This document shows positions 17,083 to 25,302 of a DNA stretch of 64,000 nucleotides, piece after piece. Source of the DNA: Prevotella sp. (GTDB lineage: Bacteria > Bacteroidota > Bacteroidia > Bacteroidales > Muribaculaceae). Under the pieces are notes generated by a model that was not told where the DNA came from, ran no database searches, and saw nothing but the letters and a program-made list of their open reading frames with translations. Location: NCBI GenBank assembly GCA_023666665.1, contig JAMPBN010000001.1:634213-698212 (forward strand), read 5' to 3'. The first letter of the stretch is position 1. Each line of letters starts with the position of its first letter. The position numbers and the translations under genes are program-made.

Positions 17083-17319
17083 ATCAATTGACGCGTAGAA
17101 TTATTTAAATGACTGTAAGTCAACAAATTACCCCCCCCAATTACGCAAGTATGATTGCATAATTCGGGCTAAATCTCTGTCTTTAATCCAAAATAAAGGC
17201 GGCCGCACCCACGTGGCCGCCCGCTTCGTCGTGAATTGTACGCGTCGGCCACGTCGCGGCCATACGATGAAAATATCAATTACTAATCAATAAATCAATC
17301 TTTACAAAAACTATTACGA
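17083..17319 (+). promoter_or_regulatory. Long 5' leader, about 240 bases
   Basis: This untranslated leader separates the promoter from ATG 17320. It contains a run of eight C (17131-17138) and a GC-rich hairpin (GGCGGCC with GGCCGCC, around 17201-17222) not followed by T, so it is not a terminator. I recognise no known riboswitch in it. The length and structure suggest post-transcriptional control, but this is inference. Confidence 0.45.
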
Positions 17320-20300
17320 ATGAAAAAGCTTCTCTTTTTATTCGCGCTTAGCATATTATGCTTTGGCGCAGGTAAGATGAATGCTCAACAGCGGGCCGTA
17401 AAATGGACTTCTACCATTACCCCTGTTACAGAGCTTAAATCCGGAGGCAAATATCTCATCTACGATGCCTCAAAAATCACTGCCAATGGCGACACTGATC
17501 GCAGAGCGTGGCGAAAAGTTGATGACGGTTCTTCAAATATAACCGGTGAAAACAACACTTCAGCATCAGCAGGTCAAGTTTTATATGACCGGTATGTATT
17601 TGAGGCAACCGAGACAGAAACCGGAATTTGGCAATTCAAGCACCTTGGTACGAATAAATATATCCCATCAATTTTTGACGAGGTAAGTACTTGTGTGTCC
17701 CTGAGTGATACCCCCGGTAATTGGTCATTAACCCTCAATTCCGAACATAAGGCGTTTAAGGTTAAGAGTGAAGCCACAAACGATAGCGGAGCAAAGTCTG
17801 ACCAATATTGGGATGGTAAAACTGATAAGTCAATGGTAACGTGGAATCCCACCACTGACAATGCTTCTCATTGGTATCAATTTTATGATATTGAAGCCGA
17901 TGGAGTAAGCATTATTACTACTGTAGACCTCACAATTAACTTTAAAGAGGGGGACAATGTCATAAAATCCGTTACTGTATCTGGCTTTCCAGGCGCACAA
18001 TACAGCGAGAAAGCACAACTTTATACACCGGCAGCAGTCGGTATATTTGGCTCAGAAAATCAAACGATTGATATTCAAGTCTCATTAAATTTGCCATTCC
18101 CATACTCCGCAACGGAAGATTGGAACTCATTGAAATGGGTAGCAATAGAAAGTCATGGCAATCAGGCACCTTATATGTGGACTCATAATGATGGCTCTAT
18201 CCTGTCTGACGATGAAGTGGCGCGACCGACACAAGAGCTCTATCCTGACAAACAGCTTTTTGCTTTTATAGGTTCATATAATACCGGTTTCAAAATTGTA
18301 AACCGTGCTGCAGGTCAAGGTTATTATTTAACGCTTGAAGACGGCAAGGGCAAAATGGTAGAAAATCCTGAGAATTTGCTTTGGAAGGTATATCCTACAA
18401 CTGTGTATGATGGCGATCCTAACGATACTTACGCTTGTTTTAAATTAGTTCAAGGGAATAGTGAGAGTGGCTATTTGAACCACAGAGGTAATCCCAATCA
18501 TAATTTCCAAACATGGACTGCTGCTGATAATGGTTCATCTAACCGCTTCTTTACTTCATCAGACAACCTTATAGCCTATTACGAGGCTAACATAGCAGAT
18601 TACGAAGGGGCTACCGACGTTGCTCAAGCTTATGAAGCGGCTAAAGCAGACAGATTTGATTTGGCTTTAGCCACTGAGTTCAGCAACTATCTCAAGAACG
18701 CTGAGGGTGTGGCTCTATATAATAAGCTCAAAAATCACGGTGACATTATCGCCGCCATTGATGGCGTAGCCTCCGAACGTATAGCTGCATGGCAATCTGT
18801 AACGGCCAATTCCGGGAGCAAGGAGGAAGCTGAATATAAGGCTCTTAAAGGAGCATTCGTCAATTTGGTTAATGGTCTGCATATGACATTTCGACATGGC
18901 ACAGAAACCGGCGATTATATCAGTCAGCTAAACGGCAATCCCCGCCGCTGGTCAGGAGGAGAAGGCAGCCGAGTATTTACTCTTGAAGCGAGTGAAGACA
19001 GCCTCGGGTTTAAAATAAAAAACGAGTATCTGCAAAAATATATCGTTCACCCCACGGCCAACAATACAAACGCTACATTCACCGACAATGTCGCCAACGC
19101 TACAATATACAACATCGACTACAATACACAATATTCTCGTCACGGTATTTTTACTCCAAGCGTAAATGCGGATGTAGCATACTGGCATTCTAATGGAACC
19201 AACGACCTATTCCGTTGGGAAGCAGGAGAAAAGTCATCGTGGGTAATAACGATCATATCCGACCAACAAGCTGCTTCTGAAGACTTGGGAGGAGCTAAAG
19301 ATTACTATCAAGGTCTGCTTCACGATGGCCTCGGCGAGTATTCTGTTTCCGACGAAAATAAAGCTACAGCTAACACCCTTATAGCAGCTGCCGAAGCAGA
19401 AAATGTAGAAATTGCCACCATCCGCAATGTCGCAACAACCCTACGCGGCTTTACAGCCAACTCTTTAAATATGCCGCAGGCCGGGCATTTCTATCGCTTC
19501 AAAGGGGCAACAAATGAAAAGTATATGACATCTATCCATACAGAGGATGGAAACAAATTACGTATGTCGACAGATGCCAATATTACAGAAACTATTTTCT
19601 ATTATGATGCGGATAAACGCATTGTCGCTCTTAAAGACGGCCTTGTTCTTGGCAAATTCATACAGAACAACTTTTCAGATAATAGTTCTTGGACTACGGT
19701 AATGCCTTCCAATACGGAAAAGGTAGGTGCTGTAGAATTTGCAGAATCAGGAGTTCAAGGTAAATACAACATTATCCCCTCAACAAGCAGATACATTTAC
19801 AATTTAAGCGATGAGGTAAATTGCAACAGTTCTGACGAAAATGGTTGTCGTTGGGAAATTACACAACAGACGTATCTGCCGATTCCGGGATCTGAGGGGA
19901 ACTTCGCAAGTATTTGCGCACCGGTATCCCTGAATCTCAAAGCCGGCGTAACTGCAAATAAGGTTGAAATAGTTGACGGTAAAGTAAGCTATACCCCCAT
20001 CACAGGCGATGTTATTCCCGCAAACACAGCGGTAGTTCTTCATTTTACCGGCGGTGTTGACCGCGACCCAAGTAACAAGCTCGTATACTTGCAGATAAAC
20101 ACCACCGGTGGAACGGCAATCAGCGAAGAAACCGGCGTTATGGGCAGCTATCTCGCAGTAGAAAAGGAAGCTAACCATAAGGTGTTCGACGGTAAGAACT
20201 TCTCTGAACCCGAAACCGACTATACTCCCGGCTTCCACGCATATATTGACGAAGCAGGCGAAACTCTTGCAGCAAGCTATCCTGTAATTGACCAACTGCT

Positions 20301-21621
20301 TACTCCGGGCAAAATTTACTACATTGCTTACGCGAACTCAGGCGACAATTTCAACCGCGGTCTGCTTATTCATCAAGAAGGCGAAGACGCTATATGGGCA
20401 ACAGGAGAAAGAAAACTTGGGATTGACAAGGAACAAGCTATCCAAAACGCTCTCAATCCTGAAAATGCTGACTATCACTGGATGATTGTAAGCGACAATG
20501 ACGGTAAATATTACCTCTACAACCTCGGCGCGAAGAAATTTGCTGCCGCATATGGCTCAAATACCAATAACCAGTCTGAGTTCAGCTGGTTCTTCGCCGA
20601 TACTCCTACGGCAGTTGAAATCAAATTCCACGGTTGGACACCTACCGCAAACGCTGATGAAGCAATATTTAATATTCACGGCGGTTTGAACAATCTCACC
20701 GGCCGGCCTGCCGGTATGATGCTGATAACCGGCAATGCCGCACCCGTAGCAGGTGTTTCGGGCACAACCGATGATAAAGACGGCTGCGGCTTCGTATTCG
20801 GCGAGGTTGCTTATGAGGAGGTGCCTGAGGTGCCGACGGCTGCGGATATTGAAGCCGTTAAGGAGGAAATGGTTGCACTTTATAACCACGCCGCCACCAT
20901 TGACTGGGAGGGCGTTTCTGAAGAAAACGGCAACCACATCGGCTACTACGCCGGCGAGGGACTGAGCCAGTTCTTCACCACATTCAATGCAAACCGCGTT
21001 GACGAAGATGCCGATGCCGAGAGCAAATACTATGCAGTGGTTCGCGGCCACAATGCCGTTGCCGATAAGACTTACCATGAGTTCCAAAACTCCCACGCTT
21101 ATCAGCTGGCAGTTGGCAACGACCGCTACATCAATGCTGCCGACAACGAGAAAGGCTGGGAACTCGGTGAAATCAGCGCAAGCGATGATGACAGAAAATA
21201 TCTCTCCAATTGGCACGCTGAAGTTGCTGAGGATGGTCAGATTACGTTCTCACACGTTTTGAGTGTTCCTGCTCCGGCAGAGGAGAATGTTACCGAGCCT
21301 GAAACCGAACCTGAGGTTGGCCCCGCTGCCGTGCGTCGCCGCGCCGAGGGCGAAAAGTACGAGCAGAAGACAGTTGCTTTCACCGCAACTCCCGCTTACG
21401 ACGGTCTTGGCAACGTAACGCTTAACTTGCCCACGCTCGGCACTGTCCGCGTAACCTCGCTCGGTGATGACGAAGACGGTAAGAAGACCACGGCCATCGA
21501 GGAGGTCACCGTTGAGACCCGCAGAGTAGCCGACGGCGCAATCTACGACCTCCAAGGCCGCCGCGTCAACAAAGCCGCCCACGGTCTCTACATCATCAAC
21601 GGCAAAAAGGTGATAAAATAA
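17320..21621 (+). CDS. Large secreted protein with C-terminal YDLxGRR/YIINGK tail, 1433 aa
   Basis: A signal peptide (MKKLLFLFALSILCFGAGKMNAQ) is followed by a very long extracellular region I cannot assign. Several segments look like beta-trefoil or carbohydrate-binding modules: YLIYDASKI (about residue 46), KYIPSIF (about 112), YYLTLEDGKG (about 330), MPQAGHFYRFKG (about 719). A middle segment, SICAPVSLNLKAGVTANKVE (about 861-880), is typical of Bacteroidales adhesin-like proteins. The end, IYDLQGRRVNKAAHG then LYIINGKKVIK, is shared with two other secreted proteins in the window and resembles type IX-type C-terminal signals. The first two thirds are visibly A+T-richer than the last third, suggesting a composite origin. 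It is transcribed alone from 17045-17076 and ended by a strong terminator. Confidence 0.72.
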   Translation: MKKLLFLFALSILCFGAGKMNAQQRAVKWTSTITPVTELKSGGKYLIYDASKITANGDTDRRAWRKVDDGSSNITGENNTSASAGQVLYDRYVFEATETETGIWQFKHLGTNKYIPSIFDEVSTCVSLSDTPGNWSLTLNSEHKAFKVKSEATNDSGAKSDQYWDGKTDKSMVTWNPTTDNASHWYQFYDIEADGVSIITTVDLTINFKEGDNVIKSVTVSGFPGAQYSEKAQLYTPAAVGIFGSENQTIDIQVSLNLPFPYSATEDWNSLKWVAIESHGNQAPYMWTHNDGSILSDDEVARPTQELYPDKQLFAFIGSYNTGFKIVNRAAGQGYYLTLEDGKGKMVENPENLLWKVYPTTVYDGDPNDTYACFKLVQGNSESGYLNHRGNPNHNFQTWTAADNGSSNRFFTSSDNLIAYYEANIADYEGATDVAQAYEAAKADRFDLALATEFSNYLKNAEGVALYNKLKNHGDIIAAIDGVASERIAAWQSVTANSGSKEEAEYKALKGAFVNLVNGLHMTFRHGTETGDYISQLNGNPRRWSGGEGSRVFTLEASEDSLGFKIKNEYLQKYIVHPTANNTNATFTDNVANATIYNIDYNTQYSRHGIFTPSVNADVAYWHSNGTNDLFRWEAGEKSSWVITIISDQQAASEDLGGAKDYYQGLLHDGLGEYSVSDENKATANTLIAAAEAENVEIATIRNVATTLRGFTANSLNMPQAGHFYRFKGATNEKYMTSIHTEDGNKLRMSTDANITETIFYYDADKRIVALKDGLVLGKFIQNNFSDNSSWTTVMPSNTEKVGAVEFAESGVQGKYNIIPSTSRYIYNLSDEVNCNSSDENGCRWEITQQTYLPIPGSEGNFASICAPVSLNLKAGVTANKVEIVDGKVSYTPITGDVIPANTAVVLHFTGGVDRDPSNKLVYLQINTTGGTAISEETGVMGSYLAVEKEANHKVFDGKNFSEPETDYTPGFHAYIDEAGETLAASYPVIDQLLTPGKIYYIAYANSGDNFNRGLLIHQEGEDAIWATGERKLGIDKEQAIQNALNPENADYHWMIVSDNDGKYYLYNLGAKKFAAAYGSNTNNQSEFSWFFADTPTAVEIKFHGWTPTANADEAIFNIHGGLNNLTGRPAGMMLITGNAAPVAGVSGTTDDKDGCGFVFGEVAYEEVPEVPTAADIEAVKEEMVALYNHAATIDWEGVSEENGNHIGYYAGEGLSQFFTTFNANRVDEDADAESKYYAVVRGHNAVADKTYHEFQNSHAYQLAVGNDRYINAADNEKGWELGEISASDDDRKYLSNWHAEVAEDGQITFSHVLSVPAPAEENVTEPETEPEVGPAAVRRRAEGEKYEQKTVAFTATPAYDGLGNVTLNLPTLGTVRVTSLGDDEDGKKTTAIEEVTVETRRVADGAIYDLQGRRVNKAAHGLYIINGKKVIK

Positions 21622-21657
21622 ACATACAATCATTTAGTTTAATTGATATGAATTGTG

Positions 21658-21692
21658 GAGGCGGCCGCCCGTGAGGGTAGCCGCCTCATTTT
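21658..21692 (+). terminator. Intrinsic terminator after the 1433-residue protein
   Basis: GAGGCGGC (21658-21665) pairs with GCCGCCTC (21680-21687), followed by ATTTTT. It directly abuts a second inverted repeat. Confidence 0.88.
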
Positions 21693-21721
21693 TCGCCCAA
21701 AACAAATTTTTGGGCGAAAAA
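21689..21721. repeat. Perfect 14-bp inverted repeat before tRNA-Met
   Basis: TTTTTCGCCCAAAA (21689-21702) is the exact complement of TTTTGGGCGAAAAA (21708-21721) with a 5-base loop. It shares its first T residues with the preceding terminator and ends at the -33 region of the tRNA promoter. It could be a second, bidirectional terminator insulating the tRNA gene, or an operator. Confidence 0.8.
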
Positions 21722-21752
21722 TTTGGAGTATCGAAAAATTTGCGTAACTTTG
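21722..21752 (+). promoter_or_regulatory. Promoter of tRNA-Met
   Basis: TTTG (21722-21725), 19 bases, then TAACTTTG (21745-21752), 12 bases before the mature tRNA 5' end. Confidence 0.8.
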
Positions 21753-21764
21753 CAGTCGCAAAAC

Positions 21765-21838
21765 GGCGGGATAGCTCAGTTGGTTAGAGCGTCGGATTCA
21801 TAACCCGGAGGTCCCGAGTTCAATTCTCGGTCCCGCTA
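21765..21838 (+). tRNA. trnM: tRNA-Met (CAU)
   Basis: A 74-nt cloverleaf with acceptor GGCGGGA/TCCCGCT, D arm GCTC/GAGC, loop TTCATAA with anticodon CAT, and T arm CCGAG/CTCGG around TTCAATT; discriminator A, no CCA. The first acceptor pair is G-U and the last anticodon-stem pair is A-C. The D arm is of elongator type, so I favour elongator tRNA-Met. Initiator or lysidine-modified tRNA-Ile cannot be fully excluded from sequence alone. Confidence 0.88.
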
Positions 21839-21859
21839 CTCTGAAATGCCGAAATGTTT

Positions 21860-21898
21860 GCGAAGAAGCCGTCAAGGTTTCTTCGCGATTGTTTTTTT
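21860..21898 (+). terminator. Terminator after tRNA-Met
   Basis: An 11-bp stem, GCGAAGAAGCC with GGTTTCTTCGC (one G-U), loop GTCAA, then GATTG and seven T. Confidence 0.85.
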
Positions 21899-21938
21899 CG
21901 AAACAACAATTATGAAACGCCATACGTTTTATAATAAA

Positions 21939-21959
21939 ACTCCTAACTCCTAACTCCCA
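21939..21959. repeat. Heptamer repeat, three units (ACTCCTA twice, ACTCCCA)
   Basis: Three in-phase 7-bp units of the A(T/C)NNNNA family end five bases before the GTG start of the Crp-like regulator, so the array occupies the position of its ribosome-binding region. Confidence 0.7.
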
Positions 21960-21964
21960 AAGCC

Positions 21965-22642
21965 GTGCAGGAAAACTCAAGCATATTTATGACGCTGCGT
22001 CAACTCCCGCTGCTGAGAGGCGCTTCGCAGGCCAGGCTCGAAGAAGTGGCAGGCCGAATGAAGCTCCACTTCTTCAAGGGCGCGGAGGGGGAGACCGTGC
22101 TTATGCCGGGACAGGCGTGTGGCGCGCTGGTGTTCGTGATTTCCGGGTCGGTAAGGCTGACAATGAGCGGAGGCGACGGCGAGTTTGAGATAGGTCAGAC
22201 CCTTGCGGCTCCTCAGCTGATTTCGCCCGACTGTCTGTTTGGCTACGACACGACGTATCCCTGTCGGGTCACGGCGCTGACCTCCGCGTCGTTTATGGAG
22301 ATCAACAAGGAAGACTTCAGGCGTATGCTGGCAATGGACTCGGTGTTTCTTTTCAATTATCTCAACACGATATGCACCGGGGCGCAGCGCGGTCGCCACG
22401 GCCTGATGTCGATAGCTGCCGGGTCGGCAACCGAGCGCCTGGCATACTGGGTTACGACCCTGACGCAGCCGGGAGCCACCGACATCATTATACGCTCAAG
22501 CGAGCGCGAACTCCACAGCGTTTTAGGCATCAGCGCGGCGGGGATGCGCAGCGCCATTGACCGCCTTGTGCCCAAGGCCATAGCCCCCGACGCATATACC
22601 TTGCAGCTCACCGAGCGCGACTTTCTGCTCCCCCTGCTCTGA
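21965..22642 (+). CDS. Crp/Fnr family transcriptional regulator
   Basis: A 225-residue protein with an N-terminal cyclic-nucleotide-binding-type beta barrel (about residues 10-125) and a C-terminal helix-turn-helix region (SERELHSVLGISAAGMRSAIDRLV, helices within about 178-201). The phosphate-binding cassette typical of cAMP-binding Crp is not obvious, so the ligand, if any, is unknown. The frame opens with GTG at 21965; ATG 21989 (MTLRQL) is an alternative start that keeps the whole domain. Targets are unknown. It lies between tRNA-Met and YqeY. Confidence 0.78.
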   Translation: MQENSSIFMTLRQLPLLRGASQARLEEVAGRMKLHFFKGAEGETVLMPGQACGALVFVISGSVRLTMSGGDGEFEIGQTLAAPQLISPDCLFGYDTTYPCRVTALTSASFMEINKEDFRRMLAMDSVFLFNYLNTICTGAQRGRHGLMSIAAGSATERLAYWVTTLTQPGATDIIIRSSERELHSVLGISAAGMRSAIDRLVPKAIAPDAYTLQLTERDFLLPLL

Positions 22643-22659
22643 GATTCAAAAATATTTCG

Positions 22660-22667
22660 TATATTTG
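22660..22667 (+). promoter_or_regulatory. -7 element for yqeY-serS-thioesterase operon
   Basis: TATATTTG 21 bases before ATG 22689. It lies inside the region where the YqeY frame would extend upstream, confirming the later start. A good -33 element is not seen. Confidence 0.6.
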
Positions 22668-22688
22668 CGGCTGAAAAAGAGTAAAGAT

Positions 22689-23141
22689 ATGAATATTTTT
22701 GACCAAATAAGCGCCGACATCAAGAGCGCTATGCTCGCCAAGGACAAGGTGCGCCTCGAAGCGCTCCGCGGCGTTAAAAAAGAATTTCTCGAAGCCAAGA
22801 CGGCCAAAGGCTCCAACGGCGAACTTGCCGACGACCAGGCAATGAAAATCCTCGCCAAGATGGTGAAACAACGTAAGGAGACCGCCGAACTCTACACATC
22901 GCAAAATCGCCCCGAACTCGCCGAAAACGAACTCGCCGAGGCCGCCGTGATTGAGGCATATCTCCCCAAGGCTCTGAGCGAAGAAGAACTCACCGCAGAA
23001 TTACAGAAAATCATTGCCGAACTCGGCGCCACCTCCGCAAAGGAAATGGGTCGCGTAATGGGCGTGGCCTCCAAGGCTCTCGCCGGTCGTGCCGACGGCA
23101 AGGCAATCAGCGCAAAAGTTAAAGAACTACTGTCATGCTGA
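22689..23141 (+). CDS. GatB/YqeY domain protein
   Basis: A 150-residue helical protein of the YqeY family, related to the tail domain of the GatB subunit of tRNA-dependent amidotransferase. The tail domain binds tRNA; the free-standing YqeY proteins have no settled function. Diagnostic segments are DIKSAMLAKDKVRLEALR at the N terminus, QRKETAELY and IEAYLPKALSEEEL in the middle, and GATSAKEMGRVMG near the end. Its 3' end overlaps serS by 7 bases, which links it to tRNA charging. Confidence 0.92.
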   Translation: MNIFDQISADIKSAMLAKDKVRLEALRGVKKEFLEAKTAKGSNGELADDQAMKILAKMVKQRKETAELYTSQNRPELAENELAEAAVIEAYLPKALSEEELTAELQKIIAELGATSAKEMGRVMGVASKALAGRADGKAISAKVKELLSC

Positions 23142-24406
23142 CACTTCAACAGATAAAAGAGAATCCAGAGCATATCATTGCTCGTCTTGCCGTCAAAGGG
23201 TTTGACGGCAAGGAACCCATAGCCCGCGTACTTGACGCCGACGGTCGCCGTCGCGACTTGCAACTCAAAAACGACAACCTCGCCGCCGAGCTCAACAAAC
23301 TCGCCGCCTCTATCGGCAAACTGATGAAAGAGGGGAAGAGAGAGGAAGCGGATGCTGCCAAGGCGCAGGTAGCCGGATTTAAGGAGCAGCAGAAGGCAAT
23401 TGCCGCCGACCTTGCTGCCGCCGAAGCGGAAATTCGCGAAATTCTGCTCAGTGTGCCCAACGTTCCCTATGCCGGAGTGCCGGAGGGCAAAACCGCTGCC
23501 GACAACGTGGTTGAAAAAACCGGCGGCCCGATGCCCGAACTCGGCGATGACGCCCTGGCTCACTGGGATCTCGCAAAGAAATACAACCTCATTGACTTCG
23601 ACCTCGGCGTGAAGATTACCGGCGCCGGCTTCCCGGTGTATATCGGCAAGGGCGCCCGCTTGCAGCGCGCCCTGATACAGTTCTTCCTCGACGAGGCCAA
23701 CGCCGCCGGCTATCTCGAAATTCAGCCGCCCTACGTAGTAAACGAAGCCTCAGGCATCGGCACCGGTCAGCTGCCTGACAAGGAGGGACAGATGTATCAC
23801 TGCGAGGTCGACAATCTCTACCTCATCCCCACGGCTGAGGTGCCGGTTACCAACCTCTATCGCGACGTTATCATCCCCGCCGACCAGCTCCCCAAGAAGA
23901 ATTGCGCATACTCCGCATGCTTCCGCCGCGAGGCCGGCAGCTACGGCAAAGACGTGCGCGGACTTAACCGTCTGCACCAGTTCGACAAGGTGGAAATCGT
24001 GCGTATCGAGAAACCCGAAGATTCCTATGCCGCCCTCGAAGAGATGAAAGACCACGTGCAGGGTTTGCTCGACAAGCTCGGCTTGCCCTGGCACATTCTG
24101 CGCCTCTGCGGCGGCGATATGAGCTTCACCTCGGCGATTACTTTCGACTTTGAGGTATGGAGCGGCGCTCAGAAGCGCTGGCTGGAGGTCTCGTCGGTGA
24201 GCAACTTCGAAACGTATCAGGCCAACCGCCTGAAGTGCCGCTACCGCACAGCCGACAAGAAAACCGCCCTCTGCCACACACTCAACGGCTCGGCCCTGGC
24301 TCTGCCCCGCATTATGGCGGCTCTGCTCGAAAACAATCAGACTCCCGAAGGAATCCGCGTGCCCGAGTGCTTGCAGAAATACACCGGATTTTCCATTATT
24401 GACTGA
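23135..24406 (+). CDS. serS: Seryl-tRNA synthetase
   Basis: A 423-residue class II aminoacyl-tRNA synthetase that charges tRNA-Ser (and tRNA-Sec where present) in the cytoplasm. The N-terminal part (about residues 30-105) is a charged, Lys/Glu/Ala-rich coiled coil that holds the long variable arm of tRNA-Ser. Motif 2 is FRREAGSYGKDVRGLNRLHQF (in two parts: FRREAGS and the following loop, about 264-284) and motif 3 is in SALALPRIMAALLE (about 387-400). The serine site residues TAEVP and FEVWSGAQKRWLEVSS are present. The start overlaps yqeY by 7 bases and the stop shares one base with the next ATG, so three genes form one coupled unit. Confidence 0.97.
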   Translation: MLTLQQIKENPEHIIARLAVKGFDGKEPIARVLDADGRRRDLQLKNDNLAAELNKLAASIGKLMKEGKREEADAAKAQVAGFKEQQKAIAADLAAAEAEIREILLSVPNVPYAGVPEGKTAADNVVEKTGGPMPELGDDALAHWDLAKKYNLIDFDLGVKITGAGFPVYIGKGARLQRALIQFFLDEANAAGYLEIQPPYVVNEASGIGTGQLPDKEGQMYHCEVDNLYLIPTAEVPVTNLYRDVIIPADQLPKKNCAYSACFRREAGSYGKDVRGLNRLHQFDKVEIVRIEKPEDSYAALEEMKDHVQGLLDKLGLPWHILRLCGGDMSFTSAITFDFEVWSGAQKRWLEVSSVSNFETYQANRLKCRYRTADKKTALCHTLNGSALALPRIMAALLENNQTPEGIRVPECLQKYTGFSIID

Positions 24407-25164
24407 TGGATTCGCTCCTCACACTCCTCAGTCGCACGTTTTATCTCGCAGCCGGCGAAGTCACCCCCGAGCGCAAAATGCCCGTGGGCCTGCTCTTCGC
24501 CCGCTGCATTGAGGTGGCTACCGACCACGCCAACCTCCTCGGCATTGGTTTTGCCGACCTTATCAAGCACGGACTCAGCTGGGTGCTGAGTCGTATGGTC
24601 GTGGAGATGACCGAGTGGCCGGCGGTAAATGAAACATACACCATAGAAACCTGGGTTGAAAACTTCAACCGTGCGTTTTCCGAGCGCAACTTCCGTGTGC
24701 TTGGCGCCGATGGCCGCGTATGCGGCTACGTGCGCTCAACGTGGGTAACTATCGATATGGCGCGCCGCACCCTCGGCGACATCTCGTCATTCAGCTCACT
24801 TAGCGCCGTGGTGCGCCCCGACATCGACTGCCCCATAGCGCCTTGCGGCAAGCATCGCCCGCTCCCCGCCGATGCCGAGCCGGCCGTGAGCCGCACGTTT
24901 GCATACAGCGACATCGACTCCAACCGTCACGTCAACACCGTGCGCTACGTTGAAATGCTTATGGACTGCTACTCTGCCGACTTCCACGCCGCAAACTCCA
25001 TCAGTCGCCTCGAAGTCAGCTTTATGCGCGAATGCACATACGGCGAAAGCGCCGTAATCTACCGCGCCCCCGACGGCAACGCCGAGCTCCGCGTCGCCTC
25101 CACCCCCCGCATCCACTTCCGCCTGTCATACACCCCCGCAGCAACAGGAGGTTGCGGACTTTAG
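24406..25164 (+). CDS. Acyl-ACP thioesterase
   Basis: A 252-residue double-hotdog protein of the FatA/FatB-like bacterial acyl-ACP thioesterase family (PF01643), which releases fatty acids from acyl carrier protein. The first hotdog covers about residues 5-130 (WVENFNRAFSERNF, GYVRSTWVTIDM). The second begins with YSDIDSNRHVNTVRYVEML (about 166-184), where Asp/Asn/His form the active-site signature. The last about 15 residues are Thr/Gly/Ala-rich and may be disordered. It is coupled to serS by a TGATG overlap although the two functions are unrelated. Confidence 0.88.
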   Translation: MDSLLTLLSRTFYLAAGEVTPERKMPVGLLFARCIEVATDHANLLGIGFADLIKHGLSWVLSRMVVEMTEWPAVNETYTIETWVENFNRAFSERNFRVLGADGRVCGYVRSTWVTIDMARRTLGDISSFSSLSAVVRPDIDCPIAPCGKHRPLPADAEPAVSRTFAYSDIDSNRHVNTVRYVEMLMDCYSADFHAANSISRLEVSFMRECTYGESAVIYRAPDGNAELRVASTPRIHFRLSYTPAATGGCGL

Positions 25165-25223
25165 CCCCGCAACATTTGCGGCAGTGCTTCGGTTCGTTGA
25201 CATTATTCTTTTATTGCTGATTA

Positions 25224-25253
25224 TCAGGGGTTTGCCCCCCCCCTGAAATTTTT
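25224..25253 (+). terminator. Terminator of yqeY-serS-thioesterase operon, containing C9 tract
   Basis: TCAGGGG (25224-25230) pairs with CCCCTGA (25240-25246), followed by AATTTTT. The loop and 3' arm contain nine consecutive C (25235-25243), so the stem register can slide and the tract is prone to slippage. Confidence 0.72.
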
Positions 25254-25262
25254 GATGGAAAG

Positions 25263-25294
25263 TTTGTGGATGTCGTTGGAAATGCTTATCTTTG
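25263..25294 (+). promoter_or_regulatory. Promoter of the outer-membrane barrel gene
   Basis: TTTG (25263-25266), 20 bases, TATCTTTG (25287-25294). The ATG at 25303 is 8 bases beyond the -7 box, so the 5' leader should be only a few bases long. Confidence 0.8.
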
Positions 25295-25302
25295 ACGGCG
25301 TT

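Noticed and set aside
17083-17319. Known riboswitch in the long leader
   Set aside because: No recognised aptamer core was found; only a GC hairpin and a C tract.
25252-25302. N-terminal extension of the large barrel protein
   Set aside because: The region contains a consensus promoter; ATG 25303 gives a clean signal peptide.
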